Made by a program: the position numbers and the translations under genes. A stretch of DNA of 64,000 nt from Ampullaceana balthica (taxonomy: Eukaryota; Mollusca; Gastropoda; Lymnaeidae): the NCBI GenBank assembly GCA_944989445.1, contig CALYLW010000540.1:249017-313016 (forward strand). Reading direction: 5' to 3'. Below, piece after piece: positions 37,401 through 49,400 of the stretch (position 1 is the first letter of the stretch; every line of letters begins with the position of its first letter). The notes under the pieces are model-generated. The model worked only from the letters and a program-made list of their open reading frames with translations, did no database searches and was not told the origin of the DNA.

Positions 37401-40400
37401 GTGTGTTGGGGTGATTGGGTGCTGTGTGTGTGGGTGATTGGGTGTTGTGTGTGAGGTTGATTGGGTGCTGTGTGTGTGTGGGGTGATTGGGTGCTGTGTG
37501 TGTGGGGGTGATTGGGTGCTGTGTGGGTGATTGGGTGCTGTGTGTGTTGGGGTGATTGGGTGCTGTGTGTGTGGGGTGATTGGGTGCTGTGTGTGTGTGT
37601 GGGTGATTGGGTGCTGTGTGTGGTGATTGGGTGCTGTGTGTGTTGGGGTGATTGGGTGCTGTGTGTGTTGGGGTGATTGGGTGCTGTGTGTGTTGGGGTG
37701 ATTGGGTGCTGTGTGTGTGGGGGTGATTGGGTGCTGTGTGGGTGATTGGGTGCTGTGTGTGTTGGGGTGATTGGGTGCTGTGTGTGTTGGGGTGATTGGG
37801 TGCTGTGTGTGTTGGGGTGATTGGGTGCTGTGTGTGTGGGTGATTGGGTGTTGTGTGTGGGTGTGATTGGGTGCTGTGTGTGTGGGGGTGATTGGGTGCT
37901 GTGTGTGTGGGGGTGATTGGGTGCTGTGTGTGGGGTGATTGGGTGCTGTGTGTGTTGGGGTGATTGGGTGCTGTGTGTGTGGGGTGATTGGGTGCTGTGT
38001 GTGTTGGGGTGATTGGGTGCTGTGTGTGTGGGGTGATTGGGTGCTGTGTGTGTGGGTGATTGGGTGTGTGTGTGTGGGGGTGATTGGGTGCTGTGTGTGT
38101 GGGGGTGATTGGGTGCTGTGTGTGTGGGGTGATTGGGTGCTGTGTGTGTGGGGGTGATTGGGTGCTGTGTGTGTGGGTGATTGGGTGCTGTGTGTGGGGG
38201 TGATTGGGTGCTGTGTGTGTGGGTGATTGGGTGCTGTGTGTGTGGGGTGATTGGGTGCTGTGTGTGTGTGGGTGATTGGGTGCTGTGTGTGGGTGATTGG
38301 GTGTTGTGTGTGGGGGTGATTGGGTGCTGTGTGTGTGGGGGTGATTGGGTGCTGTGTGTGTGGGTGATTGGGTGCTGTGTGTGGGGGTGATTGGGTGCTG
38401 TGTGTGTGGGTGATTGGGTGCTGTGTGTGGGGGTGATTGGGTGCTGTGTGTGTTGGGGTGATTGGGTGCTGTGTGTGTGGGTGATTGGGTGCTGTGTGTG
38501 GGGGTGATTGGGTGCTGTGTGTGTGGGTGATTGGGTGCTGTGTGTGTGGGGTGATTGGGTGCTGTGTGTGTGGGTGATTGGGTGCTGTGTGTGGGGGTGA
38601 TTGGGTGCTGTGTGTGTGGTGGTGATTGGGTGCTGTGTGTGTGGGTGATTGGGTGCTGTGTGTGGGGGTGATTGGGTGCTGTGTGTGTGGGTGATTGGGT
38701 GCTGTGTGTGTTGGGGTGATTGGGTGCTGTGTGTGTGGGTGATTGGGTGCTGTGTGTGGGGGTGATTGGGTGCTGTGTGTGTGGGGGTGATTGGGTGCTG
38801 TGTGTGTGGGGGTGATTGGGTGCTGTGTGGGTGATTGGGTGCTGTGTGTGTTGGGGTGATTGGGTGCTGTGTGTGTTGGGGTGATTGGGTGCTGTGTGTG
38901 TTGGGGTGATTGGGTGCTGTGTGTGTTGGGGTGATTGGGTGCTGTGTGTGGGTGATTGGGTGTTGTGTGTGAGGTTGATTGGGTGCTGTGTGTGTGGGGG
39001 TGATTGGGTGATGTGTGTGTGGGGGTATAGTGGGGTGTGGGATAATGGGTGCTGTGTGTGTAGGGGTGATTGTGTGGTGTAAGATAATGGGGTGCTGTGT
39101 GTGTAGGGGTGATTGTGTGGTGTGGGATAATGGGGTGCTGTGTGTGTAGGGGTGATTGTGTGGTGTGGGATAATGGGGTGCTGTGTGTGGGGGTGATAGT
39201 GTGGTTTAAGATAATGGGGTGCTGTGTGGGTATATGTGGTGGGGTGTGTAATTGGGGTGGTATGCCGATAACTTGGAAGGAGAAGGAGTAATAAGTCTGA
39301 TATGGTAAAATGAGTATTTCAAATATCACAATGGCAGTCAATCTCAATAGAACTAAATGTCATAATAGCACCATGATGTGTCCACCAAGAACTAAATGTC
39401 ATAATAGCACCATGATGTGTCCACCAAGAACTAAATGTCATAATAGCACCATGATGTGTCCACCAAGAACTAAATGTCATAATAGCACCATGATGTGTCC
39501 ACCAAGAACTAAATGTCATAATAGCACCATGATGTGTCCACCAAGAACTAAATGTCATAATAGCACCATGATGTGTCCACCAAGAACTAAATGCCATAAT
39601 AGCACCATGATGTGTCCACCAAGAACTAAATGTCATAATAGCACCATGATGTGTCCACCAAGAACTAAATGTCATAATAGCACCATGATGTGTCCACCAA
39701 GGCAGTGTATGTTACATGGATTAAAGGGCTTGCAATTTTATTTTTTTGGGTGGCAATCAATTATAACAACTGTATTATATACACACACACGAGAGTTATC
39801 AGTTTTTCACTTTATTTTGTCCTACACATGATTTAAGTTCTCTTATTTCTGTGCCCTGTTTTGAAAATGGATATTTATTTGTTGGTATGAGGTGGGGTAA
39901 TAAAACGTATGTCGTTGTAAGATCAATAGTTGTTGGCTGGATTTATTGCTATTGTTGTCTGATGTGCCAATGAGTTTGCTGAAAGTGCCTGTTGTCCTGG
40001 GTCCGATCATCAATCTTGTGCTCTTTGATCCGTTGTCTCAGTTGTCAGCAACTGCTTGGATGTAATCTGTCAGTTGATTTAATGTTTGCAGAACTCAGGT
40101 TGTGCAACTCTTTGGGTGTTAGTTTTATACAATTGTACATCTAGGAAATATGTCTAAGATTTAAATACCTAAGATAAAATGTCTCAGATAGAAATGTCTC
40201 AGATATAAATGTCTCAGATATAAATGTCTCAGATATAAATGTCTCAGATAAAATTGTCTCAGATATAAATGTCTAAGATAAAAATGTCTCAGATAGAAAT
40301 GTCTAAGATATAAATATCTGAGATATAAATGTCTAAGATATAAATGTCTGAGATATAAATGTCTAAGATATAAATATCTGAGATATAAATGTCTGAGATA

Positions 40401-43400
40401 TAAGTGTCTGAGATATAAATGTCTGAGATATAAGTGTCTGAGATATAAATGTCTGAGATTTAAATGCATAAGATAAAAACGTCTCAGATTGAAATGTATA
40501 AGATAAAAATGTCTAAACAATAATGTCTCAAATGAAATGTCTCAGATGACAACAGCACATTATAACATGTCTAAGTTAAAAATGCCTAAGCAAAAATTGA
40601 TGAGATAAAAATTCTAAGACAAAAATGTCTGAGATAAAATTATCTCTTTTAAGAATGTAGATGTCTCTGTTGCTGTGTAATAACTAAGCTCCACCCTATA
40701 ATAAAATGGAATTTTAATGATAGTTGATTTAAAAAAAAACCTTGCTTACCAAACAGCTTCAGTACATACTTAAAAAGAGAAAGTCTTGAGCTATTCTCAC
40801 AGGGCTACTAATCTATACAAGCATAGTATAAGTTGAACCTTTACTTTTATGTGATGCATTTCCCTTAATTATATCTTCTGTTTTTTTGTTTTTTTTTGTT
40901 TGCAGGGGCCACAGGAGTTTTCCTGAAATGTCTGGTGCCCATCAGCATACTCCCAATCATCGGCCACATCATATTTCATGTCACTCTAGTGGCTATAGCT
41001 TCGCCCAAAGAACCTTATGGATACTACTTCTCAAACTGTGAGTTGTGTGGTCAATTGGGAGTTGGAGGGGATGGGATCGTGGGAAATTTGTTTAAAATTA
41101 ACTTTACCACTAAATACCACAAGGATAAATTTTTTAAAGGGCTGGTTAACAATTGCCTAAGTGATGACAAAGTATGCAATAAAACCCCCTGAAAGAAATT
41201 TTAGTTTGAGGACTGGCGGTAGTGGTACTTACAATGTTTGTCGATGGATGGCAGCATGGGTCCCTTAAGTAGCCTTGTTGAAAGATTTATTTGAAATAAC
41301 TTCTCAAATTTTAAAACTTTTTTCATTAGGCTCAACAAGAGAGTCCTTATTGCGCCAGATTGGCTTCCAGAGGTAATAGAAATCTACTTTTACACTTTAA
41401 TGAATAATATAATTTTTTACAAGACCCCGGGGGCAATGTGCTAGCCACACAATCCCCTGCTCCTTAGTGGTGGCTCAATGAAACTTGTGAACGCTACTTC
41501 ACTTGCCCCGTGGGCCGTCATGGTCTGAAAAAGGGGGGTTATTATTATTATTATATTAGTAAAACTTTTATAACTTCATTTAGCCTCATGTATTATACCA
41601 AAGACTGTGTTTTTGAACTTAGCTAGTCAGCTCTATTAGCCAGGCGGACTTGTCTGCCAAGTTAACCAGGGGCAGTTGCCTGGCCAATTAGCCAGTTGGA
41701 GTTACATGGCCAATTAGCCAGGTGGAGTTTCCTGGTCAGTTAGCCAGGTGGAGTAGCCTGCCACTTAGGCAGGGGACTTGTATGGATAGTTTTTAAACTA
41801 TTTCATAAAATTAGAAACAAAAATACATTGCTTTTAACATGCCTCAACTAGCAAGTATTCAAAGGATTATTATTAGTCAAATTAAAATTGATATTTTATT
41901 TCTCCCCTTTTCTGACCAATAATACTTCGCCTCCATTTCTCGGCCAGGTTGGACAATGCCAGTATTCCGAACATCATTCGCCTGATAGTGCCAGATGCTG
42001 TGGTCTTCATCATGGCACTGGTGGTACTGCTGCTGTCTCTTAGAATCACTCGTCAGAACTCACTGCCCAGCCAGTCCATTGACATTCCCCTGATACCTGT
42101 CTTCAAGCAGAGGGCACCAAACATCTACATGAAGACGTTGTCCCAGTTTGCAATGAATGTGGCTCTCTTGGCCGCTGGAGTTATTGTGCCATCAGTCTTC
42201 GGAGGGGTGAGTGGAGTATCTGTGTGAGTGGGGTATCTGTGTGAGGAGTATCCATGTGAGTGGAGTATCTGTGTGAGTGGAGTATCTGTGTGAGGAGTAT
42301 CCATGTGAGTGGAGTATACTGTGTGAGTGGAGTATCTGTGTGAGTGGGGTATCTGTGTGAGGAGTATCCATGTGAGTGGAGTATCTGTGTGAGTGGAGTA
42401 TCTGTGTGAGTGGGGGTGTGATTGGTATCTGTGAGTGGAGTATCTGTGTGAGTGGAGTATCTGAGAGTGGAGTATCTGTGGGAGTGGAGTATCTGAGAGT
42501 GGAGTATCTGTGTGAGTGGAGTATCTGTGTGAGTGGAGTTTTGAAGGGAGAGTGGAATATTATATAATCAATATCTCTCTCTCTCTCTCGTGATAGATAC
42601 TATGTTTTTTTTACTCTCACCATTGAGAGTAGTATCTTGAGACTTGACTCTAGTAGTAATGAGGATGATGACAGACCTGTGCAGTGTGATGAATGTGATG
42701 ATGAATGTGATGATGAATGATGATTATGGTTATGTTACTGCACAAGTATAAATAGCCCATTAAATCAGTTTGGTCATCTTCCTCTTTCTCTTGGGCTCCT
42801 TAGAGGAATCTTTTCCAGGGCCACAACACTTAGGAGGCATTGTAAGGGCTTAACAAAAAGTTAATTTTAAACACAACACTAAGATACGTGAGACACAGTT
42901 GACAGCGTGAATTACAGTGGCGAGATACAACACACTCAGCACGATGAAATAACGCTGCTTTCCGCAATATGGCTGCCAACATGGCGGTACATTATTTTTG
43001 TTGTTTTATTTTTCAATGAATATTTTTTAAAAATGCGTGAGGCACTGAGACTGCAAACTTGAACCCTGAAGTAATCCCTCTCTACAGTATTACATTTCTA
43101 ATCAGATCAATCTATTCCCTAGGTGTATTTTATTACATTTCTAATCAGATCAATCTACTCCATAGGTGTATTTTATTACATTTCTAATCTAATATTATCT
43201 ATTCCCCAGGTATATTTTATTACATTTCTTATTCTACTGACCCTCTGGGGCTGTTACATCCCAATGGGACGAAAGTTTGGCTTTGTCCAGAAACTGCTTC
43301 TACTCTACACAGGCAGTCACCTCTTGTTGCTTCACCTGTATCAGTTTCAGTTTTTTCAAGAGGTGTTACCACCTGAGGATCTTATTGCAAGGTAAGTGTC

Positions 43401-46400
43401 TCAAGTATGGCACACCATTTTATTTATAACTATGTGTGGCACAAGTGCTATTTTATGATAGGATATGTTGTGGCAATACCTTTTTGGGAAGGAAAAGCTA
43501 GACAGCTATCACATAATTTTACTTGTTAAACCCAACTTACTATACACCACTAACATAACCTGATTTATACAACCTGACCTACATGACCTGACCTACATAA
43601 CCTGACCTACATAACCTGACCTACATAACATGACCGACACAACCTGACCTACACAACCTTACCTACATAATGTGACCGACACAACCTGACCTACATAACA
43701 TGACCAATACAACCTGACCTACATAACATGACTGACACAACCTGACCTACATAACATGACCGACACAACCTGACCTACATAACATGACCGACACAACCTG
43801 ACCTACATAACTTGACAAATACAACCTGACCTGCATGACTTGACCTAAATAACATGACCGAAACAACTGACCTACATAACATGACCAGCACAACCTGACC
43901 TACATAACATGACCAACACAATATGACCTACTTAACCTGTCCTCCATAACTCCTCTGATATTGCACCACAGATACATAACCTTGTGCTAATGATGGCATA
44001 TTTCCTATCTGTCCAATTGCCAGAGTGCTGGGGCTGACTGGCATTATAAGAACTGACTGTTCCGATGTCGACAGTGTTCATTTCCATTCAGACGTGCGCT
44101 GGTCAGTGTTTATAAATCCTTTCCTTCTCCTGGTGCTGTTTTGGATCACAGCCACCAACAGCCGCCAATCCATCTTCAAAACTAAGGTCTGTCTTTAAGT
44201 CTTAAAAATTAACAGGTCCAATGTTATAGATATTATCTTTGTTTAAAAAACATTCTACTTGCTGGCGTGAAAAGTTCTCAGTAGTGAAATGTGTGTCATT
44301 TACTTTCCCTTTCTTTTCAGGCTGTAGGGGATGATCGATTAGGTTCAGTCATCAGAACCTCAGGAGGAACGGAAAGACAGGTATTCCTTCCGACAAGTCA
44401 GAATGAGGTTTGCCAGAACTTTTTCCCTGTCATTTTTTTTTCTTGCTTTTTGGTCTTTCACCGTTCAACATTTGATGTTGTACCATTAAGTTCGGTTTTA
44501 AAAAAAAACAGTTCAAATTTTTATAAGTTCAGCCATAAATTTCAATCTAAATTAGTGAGAAAATTACATAACTGTGTTACTTAAAATCTCTGCATTATAA
44601 ACACACTGATCAAAAGCTATAAGGTCAACATACAAAAAATTGAGTCAAAATCCGATGCTTTGCTAGTGTTTTGTTTGCATGACTTCATTTTTGTTGCTGT
44701 CATTGTGATAAAATCTTAGAATGCTGAACTATTTTAGAAGTCCATCTTTGAGAGAATGATATTTGGATGCAGAAATGTGACTGGTGTTTTTGAACATGTA
44801 AACACTTGGGTCCGTCTCCAGGAGATCTTCCTTTATGAGAACCTCTCCCAAATTAAGTCATCATTTTCAAAGTCATGTTTGACTACATGACTAAACTTGG
44901 TGTCAGCTTTAGGTTGTTCAAGTTATGTTTTTGGAGATGAGATTGTCAAGGACTTTATTCTTTGAACTGAAAAGGTTTTCTTTTGGATGATTTCAACTGA
45001 GAGCTACAAGAATTTCTAGAGTATTTAAATATTTTGTTACTTGTTCGGGTTGTTGTTAAAACTTTCTTTGAAATGTGACATTGACATGATTGCACAATTT
45101 AGTAGATCAATGAAAATATATCATTTGTTCGTGGTCTTCTGTCATTGACATGATTGCACAATTTAGTAGATCAATGAAAATATATCATTGGTTCGTGGTC
45201 TTCTGTCATTGACATGATTGCACAATTTAGTAGATCAATGAAAATATATCATTGGTTCGTGGTCTTCTGTCATTGACATGATTGCACAATTTAGTAGATC
45301 AATGAAAATATATCATTGGTTCGTGTTCTTCTGTCATTGACATGATTGCGCAATTTATTTAATCAATGACAATACATCAGTGGTTTTTGGTCTTCTGCTA
45401 TTGACATGATTCCAGTTAGGTAAATCTATGAAAATATCAGTTTGTGATCTTCATATTCATTCATAAAACTCTCTTTCAATCCGTTGGATATTGTTATGCA
45501 ATGACACTGACATGTTTTTGTCCTTTCCCAGTCCCAGTCTGATGTTGATCATCATTTTGACACAGAGGTATGGGGTGCTGTCTTGTTGGACTAACAATCT
45601 CTTATTCAATGGCCTGCTTTTTCATCCTTTTATTTTTGTTCCATTGGTCTCCTAATGATATGTGCTTAAACTTTTGTTTATTTGCTAGTGTTGGGGTAAA
45701 ACTTAGACTTTGGTGTTGTGAGAATATTAGGACGGGGTTGGAATTATGCAAGGGAGATGGGGACTTTTAGTTATTCACTCTTAGGATATAGTATTTCAAA
45801 TAATTTTTTTAACAGTCTCTCATTATCTGATCTGATTGAAAACTAAAGAAGTCTGATCATACTTTCGGTATTATCTAATTTATATAAGAAAACTGTAAAA
45901 GAAAGAAGATTTTGTACGTTGAAATTTTCCACAGTGGGACGAACCCAAGCGCTGTATCGACAGCGAGGTAGTGTACTGGGAATGATTTTTAATCCTTTTT
46001 TTAAAGTTAACTGATTAACCACAGTAGGTCAGTCGGAATGAGGCCCTCCACCCCCCCCACTCGCCACACTAGGACCTTTCTGTCTTAAACATTATATTAT
46101 TGAGCTTTCTTGTTTGAATGGACTGGGCCATGTCTGTACTAATCCTGTGTGTTTGATCCATCTATGTCATCACTGAGCTTGCAACGCTACATCACAGCAT
46201 TTACTTTCATGTCTGAGCATGTCTCACAGAAGATAGTAGATTTTTAAAAATTCATTGATTAAGAAGAAGCATCTCAATGTAGTAACCTGTGGGCGGGGTG
46301 CTGACCAAAAGTTATTTTTGCTTGACGGCATGGGTGAGTAAAACCAGCAGAAATCAAAAGATAGTAAATTAAACTGCTCACTGATATTTCCTGAAAAGGA

Positions 46401-49400
46401 CAAATTTCCCTTCATCAATAATACTTATACGTCTATCAAGTTTTGAGAACCGCTGGGATATTTAAATACATGTATATATAAAATACATTTATATATGTAA
46501 TGTAAATCTATCTGTATCTAACTGTATAAATGTTTGTGTTTATGCATATGTACATTTAGCCATATCTCCATATATATATGTGTGTATATATGCACATTGT
46601 AAATATTTAATTTGTTTCTGTTTGTCTTAGCCATCAACAGATTGGCTATTGGGATAAAATTCCTTTGTCTAAATTTAATTTACTCATGTGCTGAAATACT
46701 TCATTCTCCTACTTAACTAAGTAATTTTGTTGTAATTCTGATGTCATTAATTTGTTCTATGTCTAATTCCAGTAATTTTGTTCGAATTCTGACCTCAATA
46801 ATTTGTTCTATGTCTAATTCCAGTAATTTTGTTATAATTCTGATGTCATTAATCTGTTCAAGGTCTAATTCCAGTAATTTTGTTCTAATTCTGACCTCAA
46901 TAATTTGTTCTATGTCTAATTCCAGTAATTTTGTTCTATTTCTGATCTCATTAATTTGTTCTATGTCTAATTCCAGTAATTTTGTTCTATTTCTGATCTC
47001 ATTAATTTGTTCTATGTCTAATTCCAGTAATTTTGTTCTGATTCTGATCTCAGTAATTTGTTCTAGATCTAATTCCAGTAATTTTGTTCGAATTCTGACC
47101 TCAATAATTTGTTCTATGTCTAATTCCAGTAATTTTGTTATAATTCTGATGTCATTAATCTGTTCAAGGTCTAATTCCAGTAATTTTGTTCTAATTCTGA
47201 CCTCAATAATTTGTTCTATGTCTAATTCCAGTAATTTTGTTCTATTTCTGATCTCATTAATTTGTTCTATGTCTAATTCCAGTAATTTTGTTCTATTTCT
47301 GATCTCATTAATTTGTTCTATGTCTAATTCCAGTAATTTTGTTCTGATTCTGATCTCAATAATTTGTTCTATGTCTAATTCCAGTAATTTTGTTCTATTT
47401 CTGATCTCATTAATTTGTTCTATGTCTAATTCCAGTAATTTTGTTCTGATTCTGATCTCAATAATTTGTTCTATGTCTAATTCCAGTAATTTTGTTCTAT
47501 TTCTGATCTCATTAATTTGTTCTATGTCTAATTCCAGTAATTTTGTTCTAATTCTGACCTCAATAATTTGTTCTATGTCTAATTCCAGTAATTTTGTTCT
47601 ATTTCTGATCTCATTAATTTGTTCTATGTCTAATTCCAGTAATTTTGTTCTGATTCTGATCTCAATAATTTGTTCTAGGTCTAATTCCACCAGTAATTTT
47701 GTTCTATTTCTGATCTCATTAATTTGTTCTATGTCTAATTCCAGTAATTTTGTTCTGATTCTGATCTCAGTAATTTGTTCTAGATCTAATTCCAGTAATT
47801 TTGTTCTAATTCTGATCTCAATAATTTGTTCTAGGTCTAATTACAGTAATTTTGTTCTAATTCTGATCTCAGTAATTTGTTCTAGGTCTAATTCCAGTGA
47901 TTTTATTATAATTCTGATCTCAGTAACTTTGTTCCAGTTTTTATCCCAGTAGTTTTTTTAAATTTATGATCCTAGTAAATAGTAATTTGCTCCAGATCTG
48001 ATCACAGTTATATGTTAAAGTTCTGGTTCCAGGAGTTTTGTTCCTGTTCAGATCCCAGTAATTTATTATAGTTTTCAGTAATAGTGGGCCCTTAAATTAT
48101 CATTTTTAGGTTTGTCCACCCGTATGAATTAAAAGACTTTTGAGACTAACATTATTCACCAACATGCAAGGAAAGAGCTTCTCAAAACATTAAGTTATAA
48201 AACTAGACTCGCATGAAATCCTTTTAACACAAATCTAGCTGATTCAGCTGACAACAGGCAAACTTTGTCTAACAACTTAGTTAGCATGAGTCTAAATCAC
48301 ATTCTAATTTAGGAGCAAGTTTTTTTTTACTGCAATTCAGATGTAAAAAAAAATATTTTAAAAAAGCATGAGCACTTGAATGATAAAGAAATATTGTCAA
48401 ACTAGTCAGTAGTAGCATATTGACTTATTTGAGTGTGAATAAATTAATGATAGAATGAATAGATATCTCAGCGTAAACAAAGTAATAATTTAGACTGTTG
48501 GATAGCTATGTGTCTAGAGAGTGACATAGTATAAAAGACATCTGCTGTAATAATGGTGTTACAAGCCCTATGAGATTTGATTTTCAAAGACAGTCGTGCC
48601 AGTTCAATGAAAGTCACTTCTATAATTACATTCTTTAGGGAACCTATCAACCACCGCATACTAAACTTTCTGTACATTTCTATAATGTCTAAGTTTATTC
48701 TGTTCATTTAACTTAGAAAACTACATTAATGTGTAAATCAGAACCAGTAGTCTAGTACAGTGCTCTTCAAACTTTTGAGTGTGGCGGACCGGCAAGAATT
48801 TTTTCATTGCACAAGCGACCGGTGAATTATTTTCCCTGTACTGACGTGGTAGCTAACTGTCCTTTCTTGGTAACTTCTGCGGACCGGCATCCGATGGCCC
48901 ATGGACCGGCACAGGTCCGCGGACCACCACTTCGAGAAGCACTGGTCTAGTATACTGATAGATGAGTGCCATAGTGTTTTACTGATATTGGAAATAACTA
49001 TTGATATGACTGCCTTGGGGTTTATAAAATTTCACTTAACTGTGAATTTCAATGACATTTCTATTATTTGTTCAGCTAGACAACGATATATCAAGGTTTA
49101 CAAATTTGTATTCACTTTGTTCAATATTGTGCCGACAGCACTGATACACATTTGATCTTACTGTTGTAGCTATTAATGTTGGTATCTGCACTCTCAGAAA
49201 AAAAAATTTTTTACTGTTAATTTACAAATCAATTTTTATGTGTGTTAAAGTCATATTTAGATGTTTATTTCCAGCCTTCTTAATTGCACTGAAATTGTTT
49301 TATGGGGCACTGCCTGGAGAAACCCTATTAAGTTGGCACTGCCTGTAGAGACCCTATTAAGTTGGCACTGCCTGGAGAAACCCTATTAAGTTGGCACTGC

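Larger units (their letters stand above)
20208..40905. other. Piezo intron 2 (20.7 kb, repeat-filled)
   Basis: Exons 2 and 3 join in phase without a missing piece relative to Piezo family order, so this is one intron. Besides the arrays and transposons listed separately it holds C-tracts (20711-20759), a (CT)n run (26529-26547), GC-richer unassigned DNA (26100-27860, 28500-29780) and unassigned DNA at 21863-22310, 31060-32590 and 32950-33580. No further coding exon was found. Confidence 0.8.

Noticed and set aside
37224..39347. A 707-codon minus-strand open frame
   Set aside because: Translation is only [14 protein letters not shown] repeats from the G/T-rich array; not a protein gene.
44820..44900. 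Possible extra Piezo exon (CTCCAG then [12 protein letters not shown])
   Set aside because: The acceptor looks fair, but the frame hits a stop with no donor in a suitable phase, and the sequence does not resemble Piezo.
46713..47952. 403-codon plus and 325-codon minus open frames
   Set aside because: Both come from the 51-bp (17-codon) minisatellite in Piezo intron 10.
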